Part shown: positions 26,017 through 34,364 of the stretch, piece after piece
Numbering within the stretch: the first letter of the stretch is position 1
Layout: each line of letters starts with the position of its first letter
Assembly (NCBI GenBank): GCA_035492455.1
Contig: DATJJE010000063.1
Span: 57,475 to 121,474 of the forward strand
Length of the DNA stretch: 64,000 bases
Source: Gp6-AA40 sp035492455
Lineage (GTDB): Bacteria; Acidobacteriota; Vicinamibacteria; Vicinamibacterales; UBA2999
Reading direction: 5' to 3'
The notes under the pieces: generated by a model
Told to the model about the DNA's origin: nothing
The model's input: only the letters and a program-made list of their open reading frames with translations
The model's database searches: none
Position numbers and translations under genes: made by a program

Positions 26017-26155
26017 CGATCGCCTCGCGAATCCTCTCGCGCAGCCAGTGCACGGGCTGCGGCACGGTCTTCAGAAAAGCCTGCCACTCCGCTTCCGACA
26101 ACGAAATGTGAATGACGCGATCGACACTGTCAGAGACGTGCAGTTGGTGATCCAT
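25970..26155 (-). CDS. Small protein of unknown function (61 residues)
   Basis: The first 48 residues (including VIHISLSEAEWQAFLKTV and HWLRERIREAIGK) look like a genuine small helical protein. The last 13 residues (SQAPSSKVQAPTT) are translated from the right arm of heptad array D, so the original end was probably near residue 48 and the repeat insertion extended the frame. The gene starts 15 bases after the LysR gene on the same strand and is probably co-transcribed with it. I do not recognise a family. Confidence 0.5.
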   Translation of the reverse strand: MDHQLHVSDSVDRVIHISLSEAEWQAFLKTVPQPVHWLRERIREAIGKSQAPSSKVQAPTT

Positions 26156-26170
26156 TTCGGCGCGATTCTC

Positions 26171-27091
26171 TCATAGATTTTTGGGCGCCTGGGCGGAGGC
26201 GACCAGCCGCGGCCTGACGGTTTCAAACACACGCAGCACTTCAGAGACGGAACGAGGCAGCCGCGTCATCTTCGGGTAGAGCCAACCAAATTGTCGGACC
26301 AGCGAATGCCCCGCGATGCGGCTGACGAACAGCTGCTTCGCGCGGACATCTCCGGCGACGGCCTGCCACGGCACGATGCTGATGCCGAGGCCGCTGCGCA
26401 CCATCGCCTTGATGATCTCGACGTTCTCCGTCTCCATGACGATATCCACCTCGATGCGTTCGCGTGTGAAGAACTCGTCGACGAGTCGTCGCGTGATCGA
26501 TCCGGTTTCGAAGAGGATGAACGGCTGCTTGTTGAGATCGGCAGGCGAGATGCGCCGCTTCATCGCGAGCGGATGATTCGGGTAGGTTGTGACGAGGAGC
26601 TCTTCTTCGAGCACCGGCACCGAGACCATGTCGCTGGCGTCGATTGGCAGCGTCAACAGTCCAAGATCGCCGGCGCCCGAGCGAAGCATCGCAATCGAAC
26701 GCTCGGTGCTGCCGACGGTTACTTTCAAGTCGAGATTCGGGTGCACGCGACGCACTTCGGACAGGAGCGTCGGGAACACGTACAGGCATACGGTCATGCC
26801 GCCGACGAGCCGCAGCGCTCCGCGCAGCGACTCCTGCTTCTCGCTGATCGCGGTGACGGTGTCCTGCAGATCCTGGAAGACGCGGTGACTCAGTTGCAGC
26901 AGCGCTTCGCCGGCCGGCGTAATGCGAATGCGGCGGCCGATGCGATGGAACACCGTCTCGCCGAGCTCTTCTTCGAGCAGCAGAATCTGCCGGCTGATCG
27001 CGGACTGCGAGACGTGCAGCTTGTCACCTGCCGCGGTGAAGGAACCTGTATCGGCAATCGCGCGGATGATTTCGAGCTGACGGAGATCCAC
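26171..27091 (-). CDS. LysR family transcriptional regulator
   Basis: A 306-residue regulator. The winged helix-turn-helix is at residues 1-62 (QLEIIRAIADTGSFTAAGDK, LHVSQSAISRQILLLEEEL), followed by a linker helix and a two-lobed effector-binding domain (about 90-295). The start is GTG 27091. No metabolic gene stands divergently next to it, the usual clue to a LysR target, so the regulon is unknown; the neighbours are a small unknown gene downstream and a DNA methyltransferase upstream, both on the same strand. Confidence 0.9.
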   Translation of the reverse strand: MDLRQLEIIRAIADTGSFTAAGDKLHVSQSAISRQILLLEEELGETVFHRIGRRIRITPAGEALLQLSHRVFQDLQDTVTAISEKQESLRGALRLVGGMTVCLYVFPTLLSEVRRVHPNLDLKVTVGSTERSIAMLRSGAGDLGLLTLPIDASDMVSVPVLEEELLVTTYPNHPLAMKRRISPADLNKQPFILFETGSITRRLVDEFFTRERIEVDIVMETENVEIIKAMVRSGLGISIVPWQAVAGDVRAKQLFVSRIAGHSLVRQFGWLYPKMTRLPRSVSEVLRVFETVRPRLVASAQAPKNL

Positions 27092-27176
27092 GAGGTCGTA
27101 GAGGCGGGCCTGAAGGTCCGCGTCTACATAGCATAACTCATACGCATGGACACAACATCATCGATGAGCAAAGCGG

Positions 27177-28052
27177 CTAATCGACTCGAGCTCGTTCGCA
27201 GCACGCTCGCACGCGCGCGATAGCGTCCTGCAGGTAACGCTCGTCCATCTCGATGCCGATGAAGTTCAATCCGAGCTGTGCGCACGCAACCGCGGTTGAA
27301 CCCAGACCTAGAAACGGATCTGCGACGGTCTTGATGCGATCAACACCGTGCAGGCGCAGACACATGTCCGGCAGCCGCGGCGGGAATGTTGCCGGATGCG
27401 GACGATCTTTTTCGCGGCTCTGAATTGTTTCGTACGGGATGAACCAGGTGTTGCCTCGACAGCGGAGATCGTCGGCGGCCGCGCGCCAGCGCGCCACATT
27501 CGACTTGTCCTGATACGGCACACCGATCGCCTGACGCCGAAGCCGCGTCTCTCCCCTTGGCGTGAAATGGAACACGAACTCGTGGCAGTCGTGGAGGAAC
27601 CGCTCGCTGTTGATTGGTTTGTAGTGGCCGACGGCGAGGTCTTCTTCGAGACGGGCGCGGGCGCCGGCGAGCGACTTCTCGATCGCAATCGACTTGATCC
27701 AGTGAATGGTGTTCTGTAGCTGCAGATGCGGCCGCGCCGCCTGGGCGACATCGAGCGCTGTCCACGGATCTGTGGGCTTGCCGCCGACGTTCAGAAACAG
27801 CGAGCCGTCCTCAGTCAGTGCCCGTGCGGCGAGCTTCACCCATTCGCCCGTCCACTTCAGGTAACGCTCACGCGGCAACGTGTCGTGGTAGCTGCGATAA
27901 CGAACGCCGAGGTTGTAGGGGGGAGATGTGACGATGACGTCGAGAGAGTGCTGAGGAAGCGCAGCAAGAATGTCGAGCGAGTCCCCGAGGTAAAACCGAA
28001 GAGCGGCGCCGCGGAGCTTGAGAGTGGTGTGGGGCTGGGGGGAGCGGGTCAT
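27177..28052 (-). CDS. Site-specific DNA methyltransferase (orphan, TSPPY type)
   Basis: A 291-residue enzyme. Catalytic motif IV TSPPYNLG is near residues 41-48 and the SAM motif DPFLGLGSTAV comes near the C-terminus followed by GIEMDERYL, so the order is that of beta-class amino-methyltransferases. TSPPY is found mostly in N4-cytosine enzymes, DPPY in N6-adenine enzymes; the base modified is therefore uncertain. No restriction endonuclease gene is nearby, so it may be an orphan regulator-type methylase. The start codon abuts heptad array E, and no ribosome site is visible ahead of it. Confidence 0.85.
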   Translation of the reverse strand: MTRSPQPHTTLKLRGAALRFYLGDSLDILAALPQHSLDVIVTSPPYNLGVRYRSYHDTLPRERYLKWTGEWVKLAARALTEDGSLFLNVGGKPTDPWTALDVAQAARPHLQLQNTIHWIKSIAIEKSLAGARARLEEDLAVGHYKPINSERFLHDCHEFVFHFTPRGETRLRRQAIGVPYQDKSNVARWRAAADDLRCRGNTWFIPYETIQSREKDRPHPATFPPRLPDMCLRLHGVDRIKTVADPFLGLGSTAVACAQLGLNFIGIEMDERYLQDAIARVRACCERARVD

Positions 28053-28108
28053 AGGTGGTTGGTAGTTGGTGGTTGGTAGTTAACCACCAACCACTAACCA
28101 CAAACCAC
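28053..28108. repeat. Heptad-phased array E: palindromic GGTTGGTA/TAACCAC units
   Basis: Eight exact 7-base units: AGGTGGT, TGGTAGT, TGGTGGT, TGGTAGT, then TAACCAC, CAACCAC, TAACCAC, AAACCAC, switching strand at 28080/28081. The arms can form a hairpin of about 27 pairs. It fills the gap between the stop of the 68-residue gene and the start codon of the DNA methyltransferase, both on the minus strand. Confidence 0.85.
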
Positions 28109-28115
28109 TCACCAT

Positions 28116-28322
28116 CTACGAAGCTCTGATGCTGAGAGGCTCCGGAGCGATCGACGCGCGATCGGTTGCAATCGTGTGGTTACGACGATGGCCGTACATT
28201 TCGCACGCGGGACCCTTCTCCTCGATGTACGTCAATTCGCGGCTGGTCGCGAGCTCGCGATACCGGCCGATCACACATCCGCAGGTCAGTGTCCGGAACC
28301 CCAGGAGCCGCACCAGACTCAT
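28116..28322 (-). CDS. Small Cys/His-rich protein of unknown function (68 residues)
   Basis: A 68-residue protein starting MSLVRLLGFRTLTCGCVIG. It has a CGC motif near residue 14, YRE, then YIEEKGPACEMYGHRRNHTI, giving three Cys and two His that could bind a metal. The C-terminal 18 residues are low in motif and end at heptad array E. ATG 28322 is chosen because GGAGG precedes it at the right distance, inside the loop of a hairpin. A long folded leader lies upstream. I do not recognise the family. Confidence 0.6.
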   Translation of the reverse strand: MSLVRLLGFRTLTCGCVIGRYRELATSRELTYIEEKGPACEMYGHRRNHTIATDRASIAPEPLSIRAS

Positions 28323-28451
28323 GGCTCGATCCTCCGTCGAGCCAAATTGCAAGCGGTATGCCTGTTGAGGTGCAGGTGTGCGCGGAGGATGCCTCTCAGG
28401 CTCAATCCCGCAGATTCTTAGCAAATATGTAGAACGCGACGCGCACACCTG
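28323..28451 (-). promoter_or_regulatory. Highly structured 5' leader with Shine-Dalgarno in a hairpin loop
   Basis: On the minus strand, CAGGTGTGCGC (28451-28441) pairs perfectly with GCGCACACCTG (28383-28373), an 11-base closing stem. Within it, GGAT, then the hairpin GCCT-GAG-AGGC, then ATCC nest together. Just before the ATG, GGCTCGA and TCGAGCC (28343-28323) form a 7-base stem whose loop CGGAGGA carries the ribosome site. The arrangement looks like a cis-regulatory RNA; I could not match it to a known riboswitch class. Confidence 0.5.
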
Positions 28452-28512
28452 ACGGCGCTCAGAACTCTGAAAGGTGTGCTATCGCGCGACTTAGATGTCC
28501 CAAAGTAGCTGC

Positions 28513-28610
28513 GCTCCAAAATCCCAAATTCCAAGATCCAAATCCCAAATCCCAGCGACCGATCATGCATTCGGATTTTGGGCTTCGGGTTTGGCATTTG
28601 GGATTTGCGC
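28513..28610. repeat. Heptad-phased array F: fourteen units, strand switch in the middle
   Basis: Exact 7-base steps throughout: GCTCCAA, AATCCCA, AATTCCA, AGATCCA, AATCCCA, AATCCCA (28513-28554), a central part GCGACCG, ATCATGC, ATTCGGA, then TTTTGGG, CTTCGGG, TTTGGCA, TTTGGGA, TTTGCGC to 28610. The arms are near-complementary. The right arm encodes the C-terminus of the membrane protein that stops at 28563. Confidence 0.85.
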
Positions 28611-29132
28611 CCGCAAAGCGCGAAACGATTCGAGTTCGACCGCACGCTGCCGCGCGGCGGCTCCGCGGGCGCGCACAATTCTGATCACGACAAGCAGGTG
28701 AAGCACACCGACGACGCCAAATTCGGTTGCCGTCGGACGCGGCACAACTGTAAGCGCCGGAATGACGTTGATGAAGGCTGCGCTCGCGAAGAGAAGCGTG
28801 AAGAGCGGATCGATGCCGCCGCCGGGGAGCGCAGGTCCCACGGCCATTGCGATTGTTTCCCAGCGCGGTCCGACGTCGGGATTTTCGTAATACACCTGCA
28901 GGTAACGGCCAATGCGCTCGACGCCGACGTGCAGAGCATGAATCGCCTCGAAGCCGCCGGCGAGAATCGCAAGCGGTAGCAGCGATGCGACCGGCGCGTC
29001 AGAAAACGTCAGCACCACCAGCGCCAGCGCGGCCCACGCAATGATCACGACCGGGAGCAGCACCAGGCGCGCCGTGCCACGCGAGGCGATGGTCTGCCGC
29101 AGGACCGTGTATTCCGCTTCAGACAGATTCAT
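28563..29132 (-). CDS. Integral membrane protein of unknown function
   Basis: A 189-residue protein starting MNLSEAEYTVLRQTIASRG. Hydrophobic segments at about residues 22-42, 48-66, 92-128 and 135-150 suggest four membrane helices. The last dozen residues (AKPEAQNPNA) are translated from heptad array F, so the natural end was probably earlier, near residue 176. No family is recognised. It is divergent from the D-Ala-D-Ala carboxypeptidase gene, 173 bases away. Confidence 0.65.
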   Translation of the reverse strand: MNLSEAEYTVLRQTIASRGTARLVLLPVVIIAWAALALVVLTFSDAPVASLLPLAILAGGFEAIHALHVGVERIGRYLQVYYENPDVGPRWETIAMAVGPALPGGGIDPLFTLLFASAAFINVIPALTVVPRPTATEFGVVGVLHLLVVIRIVRARGAAARQRAVELESFRALRAQIPNAKPEAQNPNA

Positions 29133-29235
29133 TTACGTGGCACCCTTCTTGGAAAGGCCGAGCAGATGAGCGGCAGAGCTGACGCAAAAGCTAACGCGAC
29201 GGTGACGGATTGGCGGTTCGGTCAATCAGAAGTTC

Positions 29236-29263
29236 TTGCGCTCTACAGATTGTCTGCTACAAT
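29236..29263 (+). promoter_or_regulatory. Sigma-70-like promoter of the D-Ala-D-Ala carboxypeptidase gene
   Basis: TTGCGC (29236-29241) and TACAAT (29258-29263) are separated by 16 bases, a fair match to the vegetative consensus. Transcription would start near 29270, leaving a leader of about 36 bases before GTG 29306. Confidence 0.5.
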
Positions 29264-29305
29264 GCCGAAACATTCCGTAACAATCTGGGACACAAAGGTT
29301 TGGCT

Positions 29306-30418
29306 GTGATCCGAAGCCGGTTTGTCTATCGACTCTTCTGTTTCCTGACGGCCTTTGCCGTTATCGGCACGCCCGCGCACTCGAGCGCAGCCGTCAAATC
29401 CTCAACCAGCAAGAAGACGGTCACCACCACCGCCAAGAAACCGGCCGTTAGGAAGACAACCTCGGCAACGGTAAAGCGGTCGGCCACCGGAACTCGCCGC
29501 GTTCGCGCCGCGCGCGTGCGTGCCGCCCAGCAGGCTGCGGCATTGCGCGATGCCCTCGAGCCGCGCTTCAAGTTTGACGAGACCGGCAACGTCGTGCCCG
29601 ACATTCGCGCCGAAGCAGCCATCATCTACAACCCGGAAACCGGAAAAGTGCTCTGGGAGAGCAACGGCAACACGCGCCGGTCGATTGCCAGCATCACGAA
29701 GGTCATGACCGCGGTGGTGTTCCTCGAGAACTCACCCGACCTTACGCGCGAAGTCGTCGTCGAGCGCGCGGACGTACGCAACGCGTCCACGACATATCTG
29801 CGAGCCGGCTACACCTTGACCACCGGCGACCTTCTGCATCTGCTTCTGATCGGTTCGGACAACGCGGCCGCCCGCGTACTGGCGCGTGTGTCATCGTACG
29901 GCTCTGACGGGTTCATCGCGCGCATGAACGCGAAGGCGCAGGAACTGGGTCTGACGAGTACGTCGTACGCCGACCCGTCGGGGCTGCTCGCCGACAACGA
30001 GTCTTCGGCCTACGACCTGGCGCGATTGATCAGCTACGTCTCCGGCGACGACCGCATCGCCAGCATCATGCGGACGCCGTACTACACAGTGAACGCGGGC
30101 CGTCATCAGATCACAATCCACAGTACGAATCAGCTCGTCATGAAGGGCGACGTCGACGTGCAGGCAGGCAAGACTGGCTTCATCAGCAAAGCTGGCTACT
30201 GCCTTGCCACGCTGCTTCGACTGCCGCAGGGCGGTCCTGAAGTTGCCGTTGTCGTGCTCGGCGCCAAGTCGAATCCCGGACGGTTCTGGGAAACACGCCA
30301 CCTGTTCAACTGGATTTCGACCAAGGCGCAGGATTGGTTCGCTCCGGCAGCAACAGAGTCCACGCAGAGCAGCACCACACAGGTGCCTGCCGTCGTTCCC
30401 GCAGCAGCCGCGAATTAG
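29306..30418 (+). CDS. D-alanyl-D-alanine carboxypeptidase (S11, PBP5/6-like)
   Basis: A 370-residue exported peptidase trimming the terminal D-Ala of peptidoglycan stem peptides. A signal peptide (RLFCFLTAFAVIGTPAHSSA) is followed by a basic Lys/Thr/Arg-rich linker of about 70 residues, then the penicillin-binding domain with SITK near residue 134, SDN (GSDNAAARVL) near 190 and KTG (GKTGFIS) near 292. There is no PBP5-type C-terminal amphipathic anchor; the chain ends in a short Thr/Ala/Pro tail. GTG 29306 is chosen because AAAGG lies seven bases upstream and the signal peptide begins there. Confidence 0.9.
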   Translation: MIRSRFVYRLFCFLTAFAVIGTPAHSSAAVKSSTSKKTVTTTAKKPAVRKTTSATVKRSATGTRRVRAARVRAAQQAAALRDALEPRFKFDETGNVVPDIRAEAAIIYNPETGKVLWESNGNTRRSIASITKVMTAVVFLENSPDLTREVVVERADVRNASTTYLRAGYTLTTGDLLHLLLIGSDNAAARVLARVSSYGSDGFIARMNAKAQELGLTSTSYADPSGLLADNESSAYDLARLISYVSGDDRIASIMRTPYYTVNAGRHQITIHSTNQLVMKGDVDVQAGKTGFISKAGYCLATLLRLPQGGPEVAVVVLGAKSNPGRFWETRHLFNWISTKAQDWFAPAATESTQSSTTQVPAVVPAAAAN

Positions 30419-30421
30419 TCT

Positions 30422-31312
30422 TTAGGAATATCCACGCTGCATCGCGTAGGCGTCGAGCGGTAACGTCGCCACGCCATCGACCACAGGCATGACCGGGCGC
30501 GTCGCACGACGCCCGTCGTACGCCTTCAAGTAGCGGTGGCAGACGTCGCACGCATACACTCGATACTGACCATCCGGCGTCGCGAAGGAAGTGATGCGTG
30601 AGCGATCGCTGTTGTGGCAGTAAGGGCACGTGAGTGGCTCGAACTTCCAGCGCAGCGCGCAACGGCCACAAATCAGGTGCCGTTCCGCGGCCGGCGTGAT
30701 CACCGCGAAGTCAGGTTCCGATCCACACAACGCGCAATGCGAATGTGTCCACAGCGCGAGCTCTGCGCGCTGCTGCAACACTTCCGCGCAGCGCGTGAGC
30801 CACGGGCGCATCGCCAGCGCAAGCACCTGATCGAGCGTTTCATCGCCGCCCTCGCGACCGTCCGTCGTCATGGAAGGATGACCGAGACCGACGGCGGCGA
30901 CCGAGTGATGACGAACACCGGTGCGATACCAGCGTTCCGCGAGCTCCAGCAGATTCATGTCGCGGCCAATCGTCTGTATGCGCTGGTAGTCGGCCTCATC
31001 CAATGCGCCGTGCCGGCGCAGGACGTCGGCAATCTGCCGGACGAGCAGCCGCAAGTCGGTCGTTTCGATCTTGATGTCCTGGAAACGAAGCAGCGGCTCA
31101 CCCGAGTCGTTGTGGCGCCGAAGGATGTCCTCGCTGAGCTCGAACCACGGTAAAGGCACGCGCCCCTGCACACGCCGGTTGAGTTCGAGCAGCTCGATGT
31201 GCATGTCGACCGCTTCCGACAGTTCCGGATGTGCTCCACGGATCGCGCGGAGTTCCGCGACTTCGCGGGTTTCCGAGCGTGAAGGACGAGCCGGACGCGT
31301 CGGGTCGGCCAC
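30422..31312 (-). CDS. fdhE: FdhE-like formate dehydrogenase accessory protein
   Basis: A 296-residue cytosolic protein. The C-terminal half holds four Cys pairs (CALCG, CGRC, CPYC, CDVC) and the phrase RYLKAYDGRR, as in FdhE, a rubredoxin-like metal-binding protein that assists maturation of respiratory formate dehydrogenases. Length from GTG 31312 fits the family (about 300). The frame is open to 31414, so an earlier start near 31357 is possible. TACAAT on the minus strand (31324-31319) lies just before GTG 31312 without a ribosome site. No formate dehydrogenase genes are in the window. Confidence 0.75.
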   Translation of the reverse strand: MADPTRPARPSRSETREVAELRAIRGAHPELSEAVDMHIELLELNRRVQGRVPLPWFELSEDILRRHNDSGEPLLRFQDIKIETTDLRLLVRQIADVLRRHGALDEADYQRIQTIGRDMNLLELAERWYRTGVRHHSVAAVGLGHPSMTTDGREGGDETLDQVLALAMRPWLTRCAEVLQQRAELALWTHSHCALCGSEPDFAVITPAAERHLICGRCALRWKFEPLTCPYCHNSDRSRITSFATPDGQYRVYACDVCHRYLKAYDGRRATRPVMPVVDGVATLPLDAYAMQRGYS

Positions 31313-31392
31313 GTAAAGATTGTACAAGGTCCGGCTGAAGCAGACCCTACCGTACATACCGGACGGCAGCCCCGGGCCGCACATAATGTGGC

Positions 31393-32841
31393 GTGCGGAT
31401 TTTGACCGTCGCATCCGAAGCGGTGCCTTTTGCCAAGACAGGCGGGCTCGCCGACGTCATCGGAGCTCTACCGTTCGCGCTCTCTCGACTCGGTCATGAT
31501 GTCGACGTCGTGATGCCGCGATACCGCGGGATCATCGACGGCGAGGAAGCCGGTCGCGTGACCGTGCGGCTTGACGGTCAGGTGTCAGACGCTGACGTCT
31601 GGATGGCGTGTCGCGAACGGGTGCGCATGATCTTCATCGACCAGCCCGCGTACTTCGATCGCGATTTTCTCTACGGCACCGCAGGACAGGACTATCCGGA
31701 CAATCCGGAGCGCTTCGCGTTCCTCGCAGTCGCGGCGCTCGAGTGGGCCGCTTCGGTGTCTGACCGCTTCGACGTCTTCCACGGTCACGACTGGCAGGCA
31801 GGTCTCGTCCCGATGTTGCTGCACACCGGGCGCTCTCCGGCCGTCCTCGCGCGCAAGCCTTGCGTTTTCACCATTCATAATCTCGCGTATCAAGGGGTGT
31901 TCGATGCGAGCTGGCTGCCGCGTCTGGGATTCGGCTGGGATCTAATGCGCATCGACGCGCTCGAATATTGGGGCCGTATCAGCTACCTGAAAAGCGGGCT
32001 GATGTTCAGCCAGATGATCACCACCGTCAGCCCGCGCTACGCGCGGGAAATCCAGACACCGGAATACGGGTTTGGGTTCGACGGGATCCTGCGTTATCGG
32101 AGCAACGACGTCGCCGGCATTCTCAACGGGATCGATTACGATCAGTGGGATCCGGCGAGCGATCCTCACATCCCAGAGCCGTACAACGCTGACAACACCG
32201 CGGGCAAGCGAGCGGCCAAGCTCGCGTTGCTGGAGCGGTATGGCTTGCAAGTGGACGAGGCGGCGCTGGCGCGGCCGCTGGTCGGAATGATTTCACGTCT
32301 GGTGGATCAGAAGGGCTTCGACCTCGTTGCGCAGATTGCCGATCAGTTCACGACGCTGGACGCGTCGTTCGTGCTGCTCGGCAGCGGCGATCGGCGTTAC
32401 GAGGATTTGTGGCTCGGCCTCGCGGCTCGGCATCCGGATCGCATCGGAGCGAAGATCGGGTTCGACGAGGCGCTGGCGCACTTGATTGAAGCGGGCGCCG
32501 ATCTGTTTCTGATGCCATCGCGGTTCGAGCCGAGCGGGCTCAACCAGATGTACAGCATGCGCTATGGCACGGTGCCCGTGGTGCGGGCCGTCGGTGGACT
32601 GGATGACACGGTGCGCAATTTCAATCCGCGCACGGGAGAAGGGACCGGATTCAGCTTTAATGACTATACGGCCCAGGCGCTGCTGAACACGCTGCGGTGG
32701 GCGCTGGACATTTTCCAGGATCGGCCAACTTGGCGGCGGATGCAGCGCGAGGGTATGGTGCAGGATTTTTCCTGGGACGCTTCAGCCCGTCAGTACGTCA
32801 AAGTATATGAGCGCGCCATGGCGCAAAGCCTAGCGCGATAG
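31393..32841 (+). CDS. glgA: Glycogen synthase (ADP-glucose, GT5)
   Basis: A 482-residue enzyme extending alpha-1,4-glucan from ADP-glucose. The GT5 N-terminus VRILTVASEAVPFAKTGGLADVIGAL contains the ADP-glucose-binding KTGGL near residue 15; HGHDWQAGL is near 131 and the C-terminal EPSGLNQMYSMRYGTVPVVR carries the conserved E-x7-E-type region. Length is usual. The GTG start at 31393 has no clear ribosome site but CATAAT lies five bases upstream, so it may be leaderless. It is divergent from the FdhE-like gene. Confidence 0.93.
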   Translation: MRILTVASEAVPFAKTGGLADVIGALPFALSRLGHDVDVVMPRYRGIIDGEEAGRVTVRLDGQVSDADVWMACRERVRMIFIDQPAYFDRDFLYGTAGQDYPDNPERFAFLAVAALEWAASVSDRFDVFHGHDWQAGLVPMLLHTGRSPAVLARKPCVFTIHNLAYQGVFDASWLPRLGFGWDLMRIDALEYWGRISYLKSGLMFSQMITTVSPRYAREIQTPEYGFGFDGILRYRSNDVAGILNGIDYDQWDPASDPHIPEPYNADNTAGKRAAKLALLERYGLQVDEAALARPLVGMISRLVDQKGFDLVAQIADQFTTLDASFVLLGSGDRRYEDLWLGLAARHPDRIGAKIGFDEALAHLIEAGADLFLMPSRFEPSGLNQMYSMRYGTVPVVRAVGGLDDTVRNFNPRTGEGTGFSFNDYTAQALLNTLRWALDIFQDRPTWRRMQREGMVQDFSWDASARQYVKVYERAMAQSLAR

Positions 32842-32848
32842 GAGGAGG

Positions 32849-32868
32849 GCGGGTCCTTCTGGACCGCC
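32849..32868 (+). other. Short hairpin between glgA and trxA
   Basis: GGC-(G)-GGTCC, loop TTCT, then GGACC-GCC gives an eight-pair stem with one bulged base, 11 bases before trxA. No T-run follows, so it is not a standard terminator; it may separate glgA and trxA messages or be a processing site. Confidence 0.4.
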
Positions 32869-32879
32869 AGGGAGACACA

Positions 32880-33203
32880 ATGGCATCTGACAAGGTCAAG
32901 ACGTTCACCGACAGCAACTTCGACACCGAGATCAAGTCCGGCGTGACGCTGGTCGACTTCTGGGCCGAATGGTGCGGCCCGTGCCGCCGTCTGGCGCCGA
33001 CCGTTGACGCGATTGCCGCCGAATACGATGGGCGCGTCTCGGTGGGCAAGATGAACATGGACGAAAATTCGGACGTGCCCTTCCGGTTCATGATTCGGGG
33101 CATTCCGACGCTCCTCATCTTCAAGGACGGCCAGCTCGCGGATCAGATCGTCGGGCTCGCGCCGAAGGAAGAAATCACGAAGAAGCTGGACGCACACCTC
33201 TAA
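32880..33203 (+). CDS. trxA: Thioredoxin
   Basis: A 107-residue cytosolic redox protein. The active site WCGPCRRLAP is at about residues 31-40, and the cis-Pro loop follows in FMIRGIPTLLIFKDGQ. Length is standard. AGGGAG at 32869-32874 is the ribosome site. It ends two bases before trxB, so substrate and reductase are made from one operon. Confidence 0.95.
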   Translation: MASDKVKTFTDSNFDTEIKSGVTLVDFWAEWCGPCRRLAPTVDAIAAEYDGRVSVGKMNMDENSDVPFRFMIRGIPTLLIFKDGQLADQIVGLAPKEEITKKLDAHL

Positions 33204-33205
33204 CC

Positions 33206-34204
33206 ATGGCCGATCGCAAAGTCGTCATCATCGGATCCGGTCCCGCGGGACTGACGGCCGCGCTCTATACCGCGCGCGCCAATCTGAAGCCGTTGCTCGT
33301 GGAGGGCATCGAAGCCGGTGGTCAGCTGATGCTGACGACGATGGTGGAGAACTGGCCGGGATTCCGCGACGGCATCATGGGTCCGGATCTGATGACGGAG
33401 ATGCGCGCGCAGGCCGAGCGCTTTGGCACCGAGATCGTGCAGGGCAACGTGCAGCGGGTCGATGTGCGGAACCGTCCGTTCACGCTCGCGTTCGAAGACG
33501 GCAAGTCGCTCACGACGGACGCGTTGATCATCGCGACCGGTGCATCCGCCCGATGGCTCGAGATCGGCTGCGATCGGAAACTGTCCGGACACGGTGTTTC
33601 CACCTGCGCCACCTGCGACGGATATTTCTTCCGCGGCAAGCCGATCGCGGTCATTGGCGGCGGCGACTCGGCGATGGAAGAAGCGATTTACCTGACGCGC
33701 TTCGCATCCAAGGTCACGGTCATTCATCGGCGCGACAGCCTTCGGGCGTCGAAGATCATGCAGGACAAGGCGTTCGCCAACCCGAAGATTCAGTTCATCT
33801 GGGATTCGGAGATCGCCGACATCAAGGATGTCGAACGCGGCGAGGTCACCGGTATCGATGTGAGAAACCTGAAGACCGGGACGATCACGCACCTCCCGCT
33901 TGATGGCGTGTTCATCGCGATCGGCCACACGCCGAACACCGCGCTCTTCCGCGGCCAGGTCGAGCTCGACGAAGCTGGCTACATCGTGACGCACCACGGA
34001 TCCAAGACAAGCTGCCCGGGCGTATTTGCCGCCGGCGATGTGCAGGACCACGTGTATCGTCAGGCGATTACCGCCGCCGGTTCCGGTTGCATGGCGGCTA
34101 TCGATGCCGAGCGGTACCTGGATGACCTACCGATTCCCGACGAAACAACGGACAACGCCGCCTGCCTCGCCGTGCCGCCGACGAGCGAGTTGCTGAAGCC
34201 GTAG
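33206..34204 (+). CDS. trxB: Thioredoxin reductase
   Basis: A 332-residue FAD/NADPH enzyme reducing thioredoxin. The FAD motif IGSGPAGLTAALYTARA begins near residue 10, the redox pair is CATC (residues about 134-137, VSTCATCDGYFF), the NADPH motif is IGGGDSAMEEAIYLT and the C-terminal FAD contact is GVFAAGDVQDHVYRQAITAAG. Length is slightly above the usual 310-320. It directly follows trxA. Confidence 0.95.
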   Translation: MADRKVVIIGSGPAGLTAALYTARANLKPLLVEGIEAGGQLMLTTMVENWPGFRDGIMGPDLMTEMRAQAERFGTEIVQGNVQRVDVRNRPFTLAFEDGKSLTTDALIIATGASARWLEIGCDRKLSGHGVSTCATCDGYFFRGKPIAVIGGGDSAMEEAIYLTRFASKVTVIHRRDSLRASKIMQDKAFANPKIQFIWDSEIADIKDVERGEVTGIDVRNLKTGTITHLPLDGVFIAIGHTPNTALFRGQVELDEAGYIVTHHGSKTSCPGVFAAGDVQDHVYRQAITAAGSGCMAAIDAERYLDDLPIPDETTDNAACLAVPPTSELLKP

Positions 34205-34364
34205 GTAGCTGACGGTTAGATTCTAACTTCCAGGCTCGGGTTCGACGTTCAGGTCCGATCTCCTGCGGTTGGTTGGAGCGACGCGATCAACGCGCTCCCG
34301 ATTTCGGCGCCCCCACCCACCAGCGACCACCTGAAACCCGCATATCCTCAGTGCCGTATAGCGA

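Noticed and set aside
28323..28451. CTGAGA in the structured leader, suggesting a TPP riboswitch
   Set aside because: The other conserved thi-box segments are absent, and the downstream protein has no link to thiamine.
25933..28610. Repeat arrays considered as CRISPR
   Set aside because: Units are 7 bases and directly adjacent, with no spacers of 30 bases and no cas genes in the window.
34205..34230. GTTAGA-T-TCTAAC palindrome after trxB as a terminator or an eleventh heptad array
   Set aside because: The stem is six AT-rich pairs with no T-run, and the 7-base phase of the neighbouring bases is not convincing.
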